Shown: positions 1 to 12,878, counted from the stretch's first letter. The stretch is 64,000 nucleotides of DNA from Trema orientale (GCA_002914845.1 JXTC01000207.1:472002-536001), one strand, 5' to 3'. Translations and numbers: made by a program. The notes: generated from the sequence alone by a model not told the origin.

Positions 1-51
1 AAGCTTTGCCAGTGCTAAATCATAGAATCTGAAACCCCTTTGGGCCAGTCC

Positions 52-2591
52 ATGGCTTCCTCCATCTTCACAATCATCAAAAGGTACGGAAGCCTCACTG
101 TAAACAGATTCGCAGTGAGACCATTTTGCACAGAAAGCCCCACTGGCAATCGGAGAAGAAGTAGAAAAAATCTCTTCTCAAGAATCAGCCCACTGGGGCT
201 GCCTTCGATTAGTGTGGTCCCTGTTCTTGATCAGTGGGTCCAGGAAGGTAGGTCAGTCCCACCCTACGACCTCCGAACCATCGTACGAGAGCTCCGCAGC
301 CGCAGGCGATATAAGCATGCCCTTGAGGTCAGTGTATATCTCCTTTCAGAGAGAGTTTTGCTTGGTTGCTCGGAAAGTGAGGAGAAAAAATAACAATAAC
401 AAAAATAAAAGACATTTCTGGGTCTTACTCTTGTCCAATATTTGGTTTTGGGTTTGTTACCATTTGTTTGAATTTGGTCATTTGAACTGGTTTTTCTTAC
501 TTTCCCTGACTTTACAGTGAGGAACTGTAATCCTTATGCAGTTTTATCTCCCCCTCAAATCACTAGAGTTAAGATTCTTTGTTCTTAATATGATAATATC
601 ATCCTTTGATCTTTTGAATAACATGAACTGGATGTTTTGCCTATTGCACTGTAGAAATCCTGGTTTGAGGATAAAATACTTATGATTCTTTTAGGTCTTT
701 TACCAAATTTCAATTACCATTACCATATGTTCTGGTTGGAGGATATGCATTAGTTACTCACATCTCTCGAAAACGTTGATGTCTGCAATCTGCATCCCTC
801 CTACTGAAAGATAGTCACACATTGCTTTCAATAGTTTCATAGTCTCATCAGATAAGAGTCCTAATATGAGCAATATGGGTATCATGAAAACTTGTAATTT
901 GCATCAACAGATTATATTCAGCGAAAGACAGCATTTTGCCTGCAAAGTTCATTTTCTATTCACTTGAAGTCAAAAGTTAATTGAAGGAAGTAAAGCATGT
1001 TTAAGTTCAAATAAATGGTGCATATAGTCATGATCTGTATGTTAATCCTTTTCCTAGCAATAAACTACTTTCTTCCGGTTCAAAAGGTTGTGCATCTCCT
1101 ATCAATTTCAAGGATGAATCGCCACATACAACACATTCCTTTTCCCTGTTATTGAAAATTTTCTGCAGTCTTATTTATGTTGTTTTGTTGATTTTTCTTG
1201 GTTGGACTATTTTAATTATGAAATTTTACTTTTTTGTATTTATTGTTATTTTGTGCTCTTGGTGCTTCACTTTTCCTAGATCTCTCCACCATTAAATAGG
1301 TAACTATATTAGTATGTCTTGCTAAGTTCCTGTTTCTGTTACTCATGTATTGCAGGTTTCTGAATGGATGAGTAGCAAGGGACGCTGCCCATTTACACCA
1401 GCTGACTATGCTGTACAGTTAGATCTAATTGGTAAAGTCCGTGGTCTGGATTCTGCTGAGAGTTACTTTGATAGCTTAAGTGATGAAGTCAAAATTCACA
1501 AACTATACGGTGCTCTTTTGAATTGTTATGTAAGAGAAGGCTTGATTGATAAATCTCTCTCACATATGCAGAAGATGAAAGAGCTGGGCTTTGCTTCCTC
1601 TCCTCTTAGTTACAATGACATCATGTGCCTCTATACGCAATCTGGCCTACTTGATAAAATCCCTGATGTGATGACCGAGATGAAGAAGGATGGTGTTAAC
1701 CCTGACAAATTTAGCTATAGAGTTTGCATAAACTCGTATGGGTTGAGATCTGATCTGAATAGGATGGAGAAACTTTTGGAAGAAATGGAGAGTCAATCCC
1801 ACATCTCACTTGACTGGAGGACTTATTCAATGGTGGCCAATTTCTACATAAAAGCTGGTGCCCGTGAAAAAGCATTGATTTTTCTTAAGAAATGTGAAGA
1901 ACTGGTAGATGGAGATGCTCTTGGCTATAACCATCTAATTTCACTTCATGCAAGTCTTGGTCATAAAGACCAGATGATGAGGTTGTGGGACCTTCAAAAA
2001 GCCAAGTGTAAGAAGCAAATCAATAGGGATTATATAACCATTCTCGGTTTGCTTGTGAAGCTTGGGGAGTTTGAAGAAGCTGAAGTTTTGCTGAAGGGGT
2101 GGGAGTCATCTCATCAATTTTATGATTTCCGAGTCCCAAATATCCTCCTTCTCGGGTATTGTAAGAAGGGATTGATTGAAAAAGCTGAGGCAATGCTTCG
2201 CAACATTGTTGAGAGAGGAAGGACTCCAACTCCAAATAGTTGGGCCATCATTGCAGCAGGGTATTTGAATAGGCAGAACATGGAGACAGCTTTTGAATGC
2301 ATGAAGGAAGCTCTGGCTGTGCAGGCAGAAAATAAATTATGGAGGCCCAAAGCTCAAGTGATGTCTGCGATATTGGGTTGGCTTGCGGATAATGGAGACA
2401 TTGAAGATGTTAAAGCTTTTGTGAGCTCACTGAGGACTGTGATTCCAGTAAATCGAGACATGTACCATGCCTTGATCAAGGCACATATAAGAGTTGAGAA
2501 AGAATTGAATTGGGTTTTGGAGAGCATGAAAAATGACAACATAGATGTGAATGAAGAAACAGAGAAAATCCTAAGCTCGAGCGGAAAGTAA
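52..2591 (+). CDS. Mitochondrial P-class pentatricopeptide repeat protein
   Basis: Two coding exons, 52-327 and 1356-2591, join in frame (GAG|gtcagt donor, ttgcag acceptor) into 503 residues. The first ATG with a plausible context is at 52; an in-frame TTG twelve bases upstream is not a plant start. The N-terminus (MASSIFTIIKRYG, then basic and Ser/Thr-rich to about residue 30, with an RPFC motif) looks like a mitochondrial presequence. From about residue 140 helical 35-residue units repeat, for example near 142-175, 177-210 and 211-246, with the usual pattern of Tyr/Asn at the helix-A start and Gly/Pro-Asp at the unit end. No E, DYW or SMR domain follows, so it is P class. It resembles the short At2g20710/At4g21705-type subfamily (family recognition from memory). 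PPR proteins of this kind bind organellar RNA; the target cannot be read here. The 1.03-kb intron is at 328-1355. Confidence 0.9.
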
Positions 2592-4493
2592 AACTGACAT
2601 GACATGAGGAGTTTTATGAGTATGACTTTTCCTTGGTTATGATATATCTCACTACAGTTCATCATCATCAACAGGGAGGATATACAACGCGATTGATATA
2701 TGCCTAATTTTGGAGCAAAGGCGCTTCAAAAATCTCATTGAAACCAGTCCATTGAGAATTTGATACTGAAACATTTCAAAAAGCTTTGGAAATTTAATAC
2801 CATGAGTGTAAAGTCCTCTATACAGAGATGTTCTACGACACTGTAAATTCTGATTTTTAGGAGTAGTTTAATAATATATTGTTATATCAGTATAGTAGTT
2901 TTAATATATATCTCAGTCTATCATTTCTTTCTTTAATATTAAGTATATCTGATATATGCTATACACTAATATATTTGGTCATTTCGCTAATTTCCTTCTA
3001 CTTTTACTCTTTCTGTATAAAGCCCAATAAGCACAAATCGGCAAATCCGAACTCGAACATGATATGTTTGGTATTGTTGTGATGCAGTTGTGATATTGGC
3101 ATATAGCCTTGTTATAAAATAAGCAGGTATGTGGTGATGCAGTTGTGATAGAGCCTTGTTATAAAATAAGTAGTCTAGGCGTTTTGGTACATTGAATTTA
3201 CAAAATTGTGGTTTATAAAAGCGATAGTTAAGTGTTGGGGCTTATAGAAATATGACCAAATTTTGGGCCTAATTTCAGTAAATATCCCTTTGTCAAAAGT
3301 TATAGCAAAATATCCGGTATATATGCATATATACCAAGTGTAAAATTTTATATACCAAGTATAAAAAATTATATACCCAGTGCATTTCAGAATAGTAACT
3401 AAAATTGGTAGATATGTGTATCTACCAAGTGTAAAAATATATCTACTTGGACATTTAGCTATAAAATTTTAAAAATGGACATCTACTTAATCAAATTTAA
3501 AATTTTGGTCATCCACCTAAATTTCTCTTAAGGGGGTTTGGTAAATTATAAAATGATAATTTACTAAAATGGACAATATTTTTGGTTTCTTACAAAGTCC
3601 AGGCCCACAGTCCGAACAGTTTATAAATAATCTTTCGACAAATTCCGATTGATTTTGAAATTATCGTTTAGTAAAATATTTTTTAAAAACATACCATTTT
3701 CCAAAAATATTATGAACAATATTCTTTTTTAAAAAAATTGTATTTTCCAAAGATAATCCAAATAACCAGTTCGCTTATTAGGATAACTAAATTACTTGAT
3801 ATAACTAGTTTGTTTACTCAAGTAACCGAACCACTTATCTCAAGTGTATTATCAATTGGTAAAAGTGGTATTTTTCTAGATAAATTAGAAGTGTTTCAAA
3901 AAAAATTAAAATATGCGGATTTTTCATTTTCTTTTTTGAAATTTTACCATATAAAATCAAATTTCCTTTATTATCTTTTCATATGGAATAAGATATTTTC
4001 ACATGCGTCTACCAAGCTTATTTTTAACATAACTAATTTAAAAAACTATAAATAGCAATCATATTTAAAAACTAAAACCAACTTAATATTTTAAAATCTA
4101 CTGAAGGAGAATATAAATAAGTTTATCAATAATAAATTATATCAAAACTTATTTTGACGTAAGCTAATTGTAGACAAATTAGATAAATGACGAAAGCTTA
4201 AATTTTGATGGCCAATGCAGAAATTTACCAAATATCTCTCCCATATTTTTCTCTAACATTTTTCTTTTTTGGGAGGGAATTCTCTAATAGCTTCTAAAAG
4301 TTTAAAGCAGAATCCAAAACAATCCCAAAACATACAATTCTCGGTTTCATACTTTCAATAATCCAAAAACCCGCCGTTGAGTAAAAAATCAAAAACTCAA
4401 CAAAAAAAAAAAAAAAAAAGAAAAAAAACGTGAGTTTCTAATTTTTATATCTTTCTTTCTCCTGTACCTTACTAAATTTAAATTTTAAAAGGT
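2592..4493. other. AT-rich intergenic region with degenerate repeats
   Basis: This holds the presumed 3' UTR of the PPR gene and then AT-rich DNA. A short tract near 3315-3450 repeats the motif TATACCAAGTGTAAAA four or more times. The stretch 3755-3890 belongs to a dispersed repeat also seen near 60.9-61.1 kb. I see no coding sequence. Confidence 0.6.
3755..3890 (+). repeat. Dispersed repeat with GTTACTTGAG-type mini-repeats, copy 1
   Basis: Several imperfect copies of a unit like TTACTCAAGTAACC and GATAACTAAATTACTTGA follow each other, ending with a segment ATCAATTGGTAAAAGTGGTA. The same order of motifs and the same closing segment occur at about 60930-61110 in the same orientation. The two copies therefore come from one repeat family of unknown type. 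Confidence 0.5.
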
Positions 4494-5052
4494 TTAATGA
4501 TATTAATAGCCCATGAATTATGCATAATAGCCCATGAATTATGCCTATTGTACTACTTTGTCTCATGAATTTTCAACTTATATAGTATTGATCTCTGAAT
4601 GATGCAATTATTGCAGCAATAATCCTTTTGTTACAAACTATTAAATGTTTAACAGAAATTAGTTATTACAGAGCATTCAATTTGACAACTATAGTAAAAA
4701 ATGAAGTTCTGAATTTTTAACTTTATACAGTAAACTACTAAGACTTATGTAATTATTACAGCAATGACTATTTTTTTCACAAAATGTTAAATTTTTAACA
4801 GAAATGAGTCATGTGCAGAATGCATAGTTTAGTAATTATGGCTAAAAGTGAGATTCTGGCTTATAAAAGTAAATGACGCACAATTATACGCTTTGTTCAT
4901 GATTATTTTCTGTTAAAAAACTAACAGTTTGTGACAAAGAGGTCATTGCTATAACAATAACATAATTCGGGAGCCATTACTATATAACTTGAAAATTTAT
5001 GGGACAGAGTGATACAATAAGTATAATTCAGGAATCATTACTATATTTAACA
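4494..5052. mobile_element. Long-TIR foldback element, MULE/MITE type
   Basis: The left arm (about 4494-4680) and the reverse complement of the right arm (about 4890-5052) match over more than 150 bases with moderate divergence. Shared landmarks are TGAATTATGC, CTATTGTA and TTTCAACTTATATAGTA. The left arm carries a direct duplication of ATAGCCCATGAATTATGC. Long arms and no coding capacity suit a Mutator-like MITE, but I could not find a convincing 9-bp target duplication. It ends about 290 bases before the SCI1-like start codon. A partial relative lies near 23360-23620. Confidence 0.6.
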
Positions 5053-5094
5053 TATTTCAAAAAAAAATAAAAATGAAAAAAAAGGGACAGAAAT

Positions 5095-5171
5095 TGGGCT
5101 TACATTCTGTCGACTAAGCCCATGGTTGGCCTTTTTGGAACAAACCCAACCAAATGAGTAAGCCAGGCCCA
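5095..5171. promoter_or_regulatory. Cluster of TGGGCY (Site II) motifs upstream of SCI1-like gene
   Basis: TGGGCT at 5095-5100 and its reverse-complement forms AGCCCA at 5117-5122 and GGCCCA at 5166-5171 lie 170-250 bases before the start codon. TGGGCY (Site II) elements are bound by TCP factors in promoters of growth and ribosome-related plant genes. Function here is inferred from motif and position only. Confidence 0.4.
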
Positions 5172-5343
5172 TGTAAAGATGAGCCTAAATTCTCGGAAGT
5201 TTGCTGGACCTGGGTCCGTTCAGTCGTGGCCCCAGTGCAGCCTAGGGAAGGGAACCCACAGGGAAAACTACAAAAAATGACCTTCATGGGCGATGGACAT
5301 TTACTTCTCCTTCTACTTCTCTCTCACTGGAAAGCAAAGCAAA

Positions 5344-8300
5344 ATGGGCAAAGATCGAAACGGTGCGATGGCGGAGAAATATTCCGAGAAAGAAGAAGAA
5401 GAAGAAGAAGAAGAAGAAGAAGAAGAAAAAAGTGAAAGGAAATCCAGGAAATCGCGGCAAAATTCGGGCTCAGATTCCGAAGAAGGTAGAAAACATGCCA
5501 ACAAATCCAGAAGGAAACCGCGGGAAAATCCCGATTCGGATGGCGGAGAAGACGACGTAAAAGGGGGCAAAACCGATCGAAGGAAGAGGAAATCGCGGAG
5601 ACGGTACAGCAGCAGCACAGAAGAGGACTCGAGCTCAGGGTCCGAGTCCGAGTCCGAGTACTCGGATTCTGAGGATAGTGGTTCGGAGTCGGAGGAGGAG
5701 AGCGAGAGCGAGAGTGAGAGGAGGAGGAGGAAGAGGAGAGAGAGGAGGAAAAGAGAGAAAGAGGATGATGAGAGGGAGAGGAAGAGGAGGAAGAGAGAGA
5801 AGGAGCGGAAGCGGAGGAGGAGAGAGAAAGAGGAAGAGAGGAAGAGGAAGAAGGAGAAGAAGAGGAAGAAGAAAAACAAGGAGAAAAGGGAAAAAGGGAA
5901 GAAAGGAGCTGTGACCAATTCCTGGGGCAAGTACGGGATTATCAGAGAAACGGATATGTGGTAAGCTTATTCTATTCTTTACCCCCTCCTATTTTCTTGT
6001 TTGGTTGCTGAGAAACTGTAGGAAAAATTTTGAAATTTATTGAGAATTTTGTGTCATGTACTTGCTGAGCTTATATAAATATCTGGGCATTTCATATATC
6101 AAAATTATAGCTTTACTTTGTTCCTGAAAACTTTTAGGAAAAATTATGGATATCAAGGTTCTTATAAAAGCATGTGAAGTACCACTGTCTATCTTGTCTT
6201 GTCTCACTATGCATCTTGTGCTATAGATGTCACCAAATGGCATCTATCAAAATGAACAGAAGAAGAGGTTGAAAGATATGATCAAAAATACATATGATGC
6301 CAAAATAAAAAATACATATGATGCCAATTTTCTTGTGAAGATTGAGCTATTGGTTTTACTAATTAATAATTTTGTTTCCTTCTCAATGTGATAACCTGTA
6401 TTTTGTAGGAACAAACGACCTGAGTTCACTGCTTGGTTGGCGGAGGTGAAACAGGTAATTTTTTTCCTATTAGTCAATGCCTTTTGAAAGTTTTAATTTG
6501 ATTTTAGTGTAAGATAACTGTCTCCAATTTTCACTTATTTTGTTGAGAAATTCACTCTAGTTATTACGTGATTGGCTTTCTTTGCAGATTAACCTGGAAA
6601 GCCTGCCAAATTGGGAAGAAAAGCAAATGTTTAAAGAGTAAGCCAATATTTTCTCAGTAAAGGAATAATTGGAATATATTAACTGTAACTAATTTGTATT
6701 AGTCGTTTGATTCGAAAACTCTTGTTTCTTAATGAATTCTAAATTGCTTCCACAATCCACATTATTTGCTACAGATTCATGGAGGACCACAACACAGCGA
6801 CTTTTCCTTCTAAAAAGTGAGTTGTGGTTTGTTAGTTATATGGTTTTCTCTCCTGTATTCTGCTTTGGGAGGTCTTGCAGCAGTTATGAACGCTTGACAT
6901 ATGATATCAGTAGAGTTGGTTTCTGTCTTTTTCTTATGAGATTAAAAGGGCTGTTTTTAGACAGTTTATTATTTCCTGCACTTAAAAGTAGAAGATTGGC
7001 ATTGTTTTTCCGTTGCTGCTTATCATGTAATGTTACTCCCCCTTTCCCAAACTGTGCATTTCCCACGTATGGAAAGTAGAAGATTGGCATTGGCATTGTA
7101 GGAAAAGTCTGTGGAACTGTGCTATTTTGGCTATGTATTGGGCTATTTGGCTGGAAAGGAATAATAGAATCTTTGAAGATAAAGAAGTCTGTTTGGAGTC
7201 TCTTTGGGAACAAGTTAAATTCTGGGTTGCTCTTTGGATCTTTTGACACTAAAGAGTTCAAAAATTTGGTGTTTTCAGATTTAATTAGGGACTGTAATAA
7301 TTGGCTGTAACCTTAAGATGATATCTTGTCATCTTTTGTATTCTCTGTCCTTTTTTAATAAAATTGGTCCGTTTCTTATCCAAAAAAAAGAAACACACAC
7401 ACGCACTATGCATTTCCCATGTCTTATTTCTTGTTTCCTCCTTTCTCCTAAGTATTGTTATGGACTGGTAGTCTGGTACCATCCAAAACAGGTGCAATTT
7501 CCTTTTGGACCTTAAGCTTTTGTAAGGAATGTTATCAAATACCAACTATAAAGTACCTGTGTCAGGATGAAATGAGCACAAGATAATAGCTTTAGTTTCA
7601 CACGCTTAGGTCCTCGTGTTTTTTAATTTGTTTGGAGTTTCAATACCTCATTATTTGCACAACTCTTGTATCAATTACATTTTTTTTACACTGCAGGTAG
7701 ACGTTTAAAATGGATTGAAGTAATGTATCATTATTGGTTTTGACTAGTGTCTACAATTTTATGGTTGCAGGTATTATGGCCTTGATGCTTATTTCAAGCA
7801 CAAAATGGAAAAGGAAATGAAAAGAGGTTTCAAGAAGGTTCAAGAAACAGAACGTACTGTGTTTAATGATGAAGAGCAACGTCGGTATGTTATAGTTCTA
7901 GTAATATTTTTTAGTTTTCTCTAAATCCCAAAGGTGATTTAACATCTTTTATTTATATTTTTATTTTTATTTTTTGGGTGTTATTTTTCACTTACTGTGC
8001 TAGGTTTTAGTTTTTACTTCAATGTATGTCTAATTAATTAGAATGAGTTTCTCTTAATTATTAAAAATAAAAAAAAAAGAATGAAAGAAAACTCTTTTAA
8101 ACTGAGCTGCAGCCTTTGTATTGATAATCAATTCTTTGAGTTGCCTTGCAATATGATAACTGTTCTGCTGACTGGAATACCATATGTTTTTACTACTACG
8201 CATTTACACAGACAGCAGCAGAGCAGAACATGCTTTAATCATTTAATATTAAGTATCATAACGGTGAGGGTGCCTGCTACCGAGAAGGTTGGGGGTGGAG

Positions 8301-8961
8301 ATTTGCTTAAGTTGGCATGTAAAAGTCAAAAGTCTAATATCCTTTTCTGTTGTCTTTGAAGACAAGGGAAGTGCAAGTTTTGAAACAAATCATCATCTTT
8401 AATATTTATACCAAATAGCTCTTGTTGTCCTCCTCAAGTGTTAAATTATTACCTTTCCTCATCAAGCGGAATAGTAGAATTTTTTAGGATGGATTTTATG
8501 TGCGAAGAGGTTGCAGCTAGGACATTTATGGGTCTAATCAAACAATAATCTTCTTCTTCAGGCAAGAGTTGCTGATAGCACGTGAAAAGCAAAAGGAAGA
8601 ACAGGTGGATGCTTTGAAGCGGTCTATGCAGAGTGGAATGGTTAGTTCTGCTGCATCGCTTTAATCATAGCTTAAGTTTGCCTTGTTAAACCACTATTAT
8701 TTTATGATCTTTTATGCTTTTCACACACTGTATCATTATTGATTCCAGGCACAAGCAATGAAAGAGCAAGCTCAACTCAGGGAGGAGATGGCTTACCAGT
8801 ACAAGATTGGAAATTTAGAGGTCGTGATTACAGACTCAGTTGTCTCCCTGTTGTAACTTCCAATCTTTTATTTTTGGCTATCAGCTTGACACATCACCAC
8901 TTCATTATTGTAGGCTGCAGCTGCAATTCAGAGAAGACTTGATCCGGATGTTGCTATGTGA
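5344..8961 (+). CDS. SCI1: SCI1-like RS/K-rich nuclear protein
   Basis: Eight exons (5344-5960, 6409-6454, 6588-6637, 6775-6816, 7771-7884, 8562-8640, 8749-8820, 8914-8961) join in frame into 355 residues. Residues 17-28 are a run of 12 Glu, about 30-140 is rich in SR, SE and SD steps, and about 140-200 is almost purely Arg/Lys/Glu, giving strong nuclear-localisation character. The C-terminal 150 residues carry the conserved part: GKYGII, NKRPEFTAWLAEVKQ, LPNWEEKQMFKEFMEDHNTA and PSKKYYGLDAY. These identify the plant style cell-cycle inhibitor 1 family (Nicotiana SCI1), a nuclear protein described as restraining cell division in the style; the biochemical activity is not shown by sequence. 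The start at 5344 is preferred to an in-frame ATG at 5293, whose extra 17 residues are hydrophobic and unlike the family. Exons 2-8 are tiny and introns vary from 93 to 954 bases. Confidence 0.9.
5392..5427 (+). repeat. (GAA)12 coding microsatellite
   Basis: Twelve uninterrupted GAA codons encode the poly-Glu run of the SCI1-like protein. Such a pure trinucleotide run is likely to vary in length between alleles without changing the frame. Confidence 0.9.
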
Positions 8962-11257
8962 TAATGTGAAGATGGTCGGCTGTAACTCGTGAGATGAGTC
9001 AGATCACATTTTGCTGTTTTCGTTGTTTGTGGTGCCTATGGGATTCTTACTGGTACAGCTGAACTTTTAGAAAGTTCTTTTTGGCTGTTGGCCACTGTAG
9101 ATTAACTAGCCAATCCTACTTATGTTCTTTGGCCATGTTCCTCTCATATCATTTTTGCAGATATATTAGAGATCACTATCCATTACCTTCGTAGATTCAC
9201 TGACCTGAGTCACCTCACAAGAGGAGTTCACTAAGACTTAGACTTGGCCCTTTTGTGCACTTTCTCTGGGTCTTTCCAGATGCAAAAATTCTAAAACTCC
9301 GGACTAGAAACCCGCTTATATTTCTGGGCTGTGTTTAAGCGTTATAAGGAACGTAGCATCATTTTTTTTTTTTTTTGGGTAGTCTGGAATGTCGATCCTA
9401 TAATTTGTTTGGTTTGGGATAATTGTGTTGATTAGGGATTTCTAATTACTAAACTAGGTTTCTTTATCTCTATCTTTAGTCCTAACCCCATGCTCCTCCC
9501 CCTTATTTAAAGCCTCCGTACTTGTCAGAATCCCAATGACGGAGATCCTGATGAACATAATAATTTGTTCTTCTTAATATGCATATAATCATAGTTAATC
9601 GCCTACGTAGGATTTTTCGTTTTTCTTACTATGTTGTGGAAATACAATATGCTAATCATGATCAACTATGAAGGAGACTGGAGCAAAATCAAAATGCAGA
9701 TTTCTCGAAGAACTTGCATATAGAGAGAGAGAGATGGAAACTGAGAAAGTAAGTGAAACAAAAGTGGATTTTTCTAAATATTTTTAAAAGTAGTTTTTTA
9801 TCAAAAACTGAGGAATGACACTGTATGTCTAGATATGTTTGAATTTTGATACTTATCTTTTTAATAAAAAGATTTTGAAATCAAGAACTTTTTTCTTTTC
9901 AAAGAAAAAAAAAACGAAAGTAGTTTTACTAAACATACTTTTGAAATGTATTTCTATTTATTTGATTTAAAAAATAAAAAACTATTTTAATAAGTGTTAC
10001 CAAACAAACTTTAGATTCTTTTTTTTTTTTTTTTCTTGTTTTTACATCATTAACGCAAATAAAATATGAGAATGCTGTTGGATTTCTTTTCCTTAAAATG
10101 ACCATAAGTGGGAACAGAGCTCTTGCTTTAGAGTCTAAATGAAGCACCAACGCCGATGATGGCAAAGTCGTACTTTCATTTTCTTTGATTTCAATTTTTT
10201 TTTTTTTTTTTTTTTGAGTAAATATGACTTACATGTGATATGGGATCCGTAGATTCAACTCAACCTATAACCATAAACCATAATTAACCTTCGTTGAATC
10301 TAATTTAGCATATTTGATCATCTTTAAAGAAGGGATTTTTGCCTTGTCGTTTTAAGTTTTGTTACCGTGTATTATAGTGTATGTTCTATACACTCGATAT
10401 ACTGATCACTACTCATTCACAATCCAATAGTCTAAAAGAGTGCTCCTATCTAGAAGCAAAAGTGATGCTCTTATGCTAGAATTCTCCCTTTTTTTTATTT
10501 ATTTATTTTTTTCCTTCTTAAATAATTTGTATTTGTATGGCGGATAAATGAATTTGCCCGCCGGCTAAGTTCAAGCTTGGCGTCTTGGATTGCCGCCGTG
10601 CCCCAGTGCATCTTATTTTAATTGTTTATCTTTCACTGTTAATTTTTATTTTTTCTTAAAAAAAAATTTGCCAAAACTCTGATTTTTGTTTAGTTTAATA
10701 ATTTACTGCAAATCATCTGAAAAATAATAAACAATTTATGCAATTATATATGGTTACATCTTTTTATAGACCTTAATTCGTAATATAAATAAGGAATTTA
10801 CAATAAAAAGATTTTTAATGGCACTAGTGAAATTTTGATCGTATGCTATTTCATTAAGAATATTTCTATGTCTATTTTTAGGAAACATATTATTTAAGTT
10901 GAGGAATTACAATCCTAATTCTTTCTAAGGAACACTTTTATTATTATTTTATTCTTTAACATTGCCATGGACTATTTCATCCAGTCCTTTGTTTAGTGTT
11001 AGAAAAAAAGGGAGACAATTTTATGAGGGGATTGCGCTTGTTTGAAATAATTTTTATTTTTTGAAGTACAAGTATGAGAAGATCTTTCTACAAAAGATGA
11101 TGGATCCATGCTTCCTAAAAACGACTTTTTTAAATAAAATAAAATCTTCTAATAATTCATATAAATAATGCGAAAAGTAATTTTTAAATCCCAAAAGATC
11201 TTTGGAAGTTAAGTCAAACAAGCCCAAAATAAAAGCCCTACACTTTTTGAAAAATAA
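8962..11257. other. 3' UTR of SCI1-like gene and AT-rich intergenic DNA
   Basis: The first few hundred bases are the likely 3' UTR. The rest is AT-rich with poly-T tracts near 9362-9377, 10018-10034 and 10195-10216. A weak inverted pair with GCTTGTTTGA-type ends near 11030 and 11220 may be an old MITE. No gene is visible. Confidence 0.55.
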
Positions 11258-11867
11258 GACTGTTTGGTATGAAGGAAAAAAGTTTGAGGAAAAAGTGGGT
11301 AGAAATTGAAAAATTGGGTTGTCTGATATGACGGAAGAAGTAATGCTATGAGGCACCATATGGTGCCCAACACCACGTAACGTGTCAATCTGTTACTGGG
11401 TAATTATAATTACATTTTAAGTAGGGTCCTTGTGGGATTTAATTTATTAATTAGAATCACTAATAATATACTTACATATCATTATGGTGCTGAGCATCGT
11501 TGGTGCTCTATAGCATTGCTACGAGAGAAAAGGGAATGTGAGAGAAAAGGGAATGTGAGAGAAAAGGGAAAGAAAAAAAATAATGGAGTCCACTCAAATT
11601 TGTTTTCCCATTACAATGGAGAGAAAATAGCAAAGGAAAAAATTTGTTAGTATATGGGTAAGTTAAATAACTAAACTACCTTAAGACACTTAACTTTAAA
11701 TAATAATAATATAGGGGTAAAATAGTCATTTTAATTAAACTAACTTTATTTTCTCCTTACATACCAAACAATTATGATGGAAAAATACTTTTTTTTTCCA
11801 TACTATACATTTTTTCCTCTTTATTTTTTTTTCCTCCTATTTTCTTTTCTTTCTACCAAACATAGCC
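11258..11867. mobile_element. PIF/Harbinger-like MITE candidate, TAA target site
   Basis: The left end GACTGTTTGGTATGAAGGAA and the reverse complement of the right end, GGCTATGTTTGGTAGAAAG, are related. TAA lies directly outside both ends (11255-11257 and 11868-11870). A TAA duplication with TGTTTGG-type ends fits a Harbinger-like MITE. It is interrupted by another foldback element at 11339-11520. The ends match only over about 15-20 bases, so this is tentative. Confidence 0.45.
11339..11520. mobile_element. Near-palindromic foldback MITE, family A copy 1
   Basis: The sequence is close to one large palindrome: AGTAATGCTATGAGGCACCA at the left end against AGCAATGCTATAGAGCACCA at the right end read in reverse complement, with further pairing inwards (GGTGC, CAGCACCA, CCCACAAGGACCC). 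Another copy is at 22282-22463. The flanks ACGGAAGA and ACGAGAGA may be a decayed target duplication. There is no coding capacity. Confidence 0.65.
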
Positions 11868-12457
11868 TAAGAGCTCTATTTTAACCCAAATAGAGGATAA
11901 ATTAAAATAATTACTTTCTCTTCTTTGCTCATCCATCATAAAATTGTATCTTACACTTTTTCTTTCTATTTATTGTTGTTGCTCATTTTCCTAATAATGT
12001 AGGTTCTATGTACTTTATTTATATTTTTTTTATTTAGTCCATACTAAATAAACTCTCATAGTCTCGTTTTCATTCTCTTATATTTTTTATTCTTATTGTC
12101 TGATACATAGCTTCCACTATCCACTTTAATATTTTAATAATACAATAAATCATAATAAAATCTACGTATCAAACAGTAAGATTGAAGAGCACAAAAAAGA
12201 ATATAAAAGAGAGTGCAACTAATATTTATTCTAGTCTCACTCTACCAAACAATTTGTTGTCCTTATCCAATCCCAAGCAATAGTCTGGTCTTTTTTTTTT
12301 CCCTGTTCCTTCTTCGAAAGCTTCTACTCCTTTGCTAAACTAATTTTAATTTTTTACTGTTAAAAAATAAATTTTCTTTTCACTAGCTTTTCATTTTTAA
12401 TTTTTTGGAATCAGATTGGAATTTGGAACTGTGATAACATATTTGCTATTTCACTAA

Positions 12458-12796
12458 GGTCATGTTTGGTTGGTGGAATGGAATAGGAATGGTAATGAAG
12501 TGGAATTAGAATGGGAATAAAAATAGTATTCCATTATTTGGTTGAATTAGTGTAATAGAATTGAATGAATATTGTATTGACCAAAATACTCTTACTTTTA
12601 GATATCCTAGTAGGACAAAAAGGAAAAATTGAGTTTTAAACTGATTGGCAAAAATTTGGAATCATTATTCCTTAGATTTTTGGAAGGAATAAGAATTCCA
12701 CTAAGTATTAGAATTAAGATTCCAAAAGAATCTTGATTCCACACTTTAAAAAGTTCAATCAAACAATGGATCCAATCCAACCAACCAAACATGCCA
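12458..12796. mobile_element. PIF/Harbinger-like MITE, TAA target site
   Basis: The left end GGTCATGTTTGGTTGGTGGA pairs with the reverse complement of the right end, TGGCATGTTTGGTTGGTTGG. TAA flanks both sides (12455-12457, 12797-12799). The body is 339 bases and non-coding. The 3-bp TWA target and these ends suit a Harbinger-like non-autonomous element. Confidence 0.6.
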
Positions 12797-12878
12797 TAAG
12801 AATATTCCGCTACCTTGTCACAAATCATAATTGGCATTATTATATTCCTTTTTTTTTCCTTGACAAATAATTTTTGTC

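Noticed and set aside
1-6. HindIII site at the first base as proof of a BAC clone end
   Set aside because: It could be chance, and nothing else shows a vector junction.
5313-5930. 205-residue Ser/Phe/Leu-rich minus-strand ORF
   Set aside because: It is the mirror of the Glu/Arg/Ser-rich SCI1-like exon 1 and has no family features.
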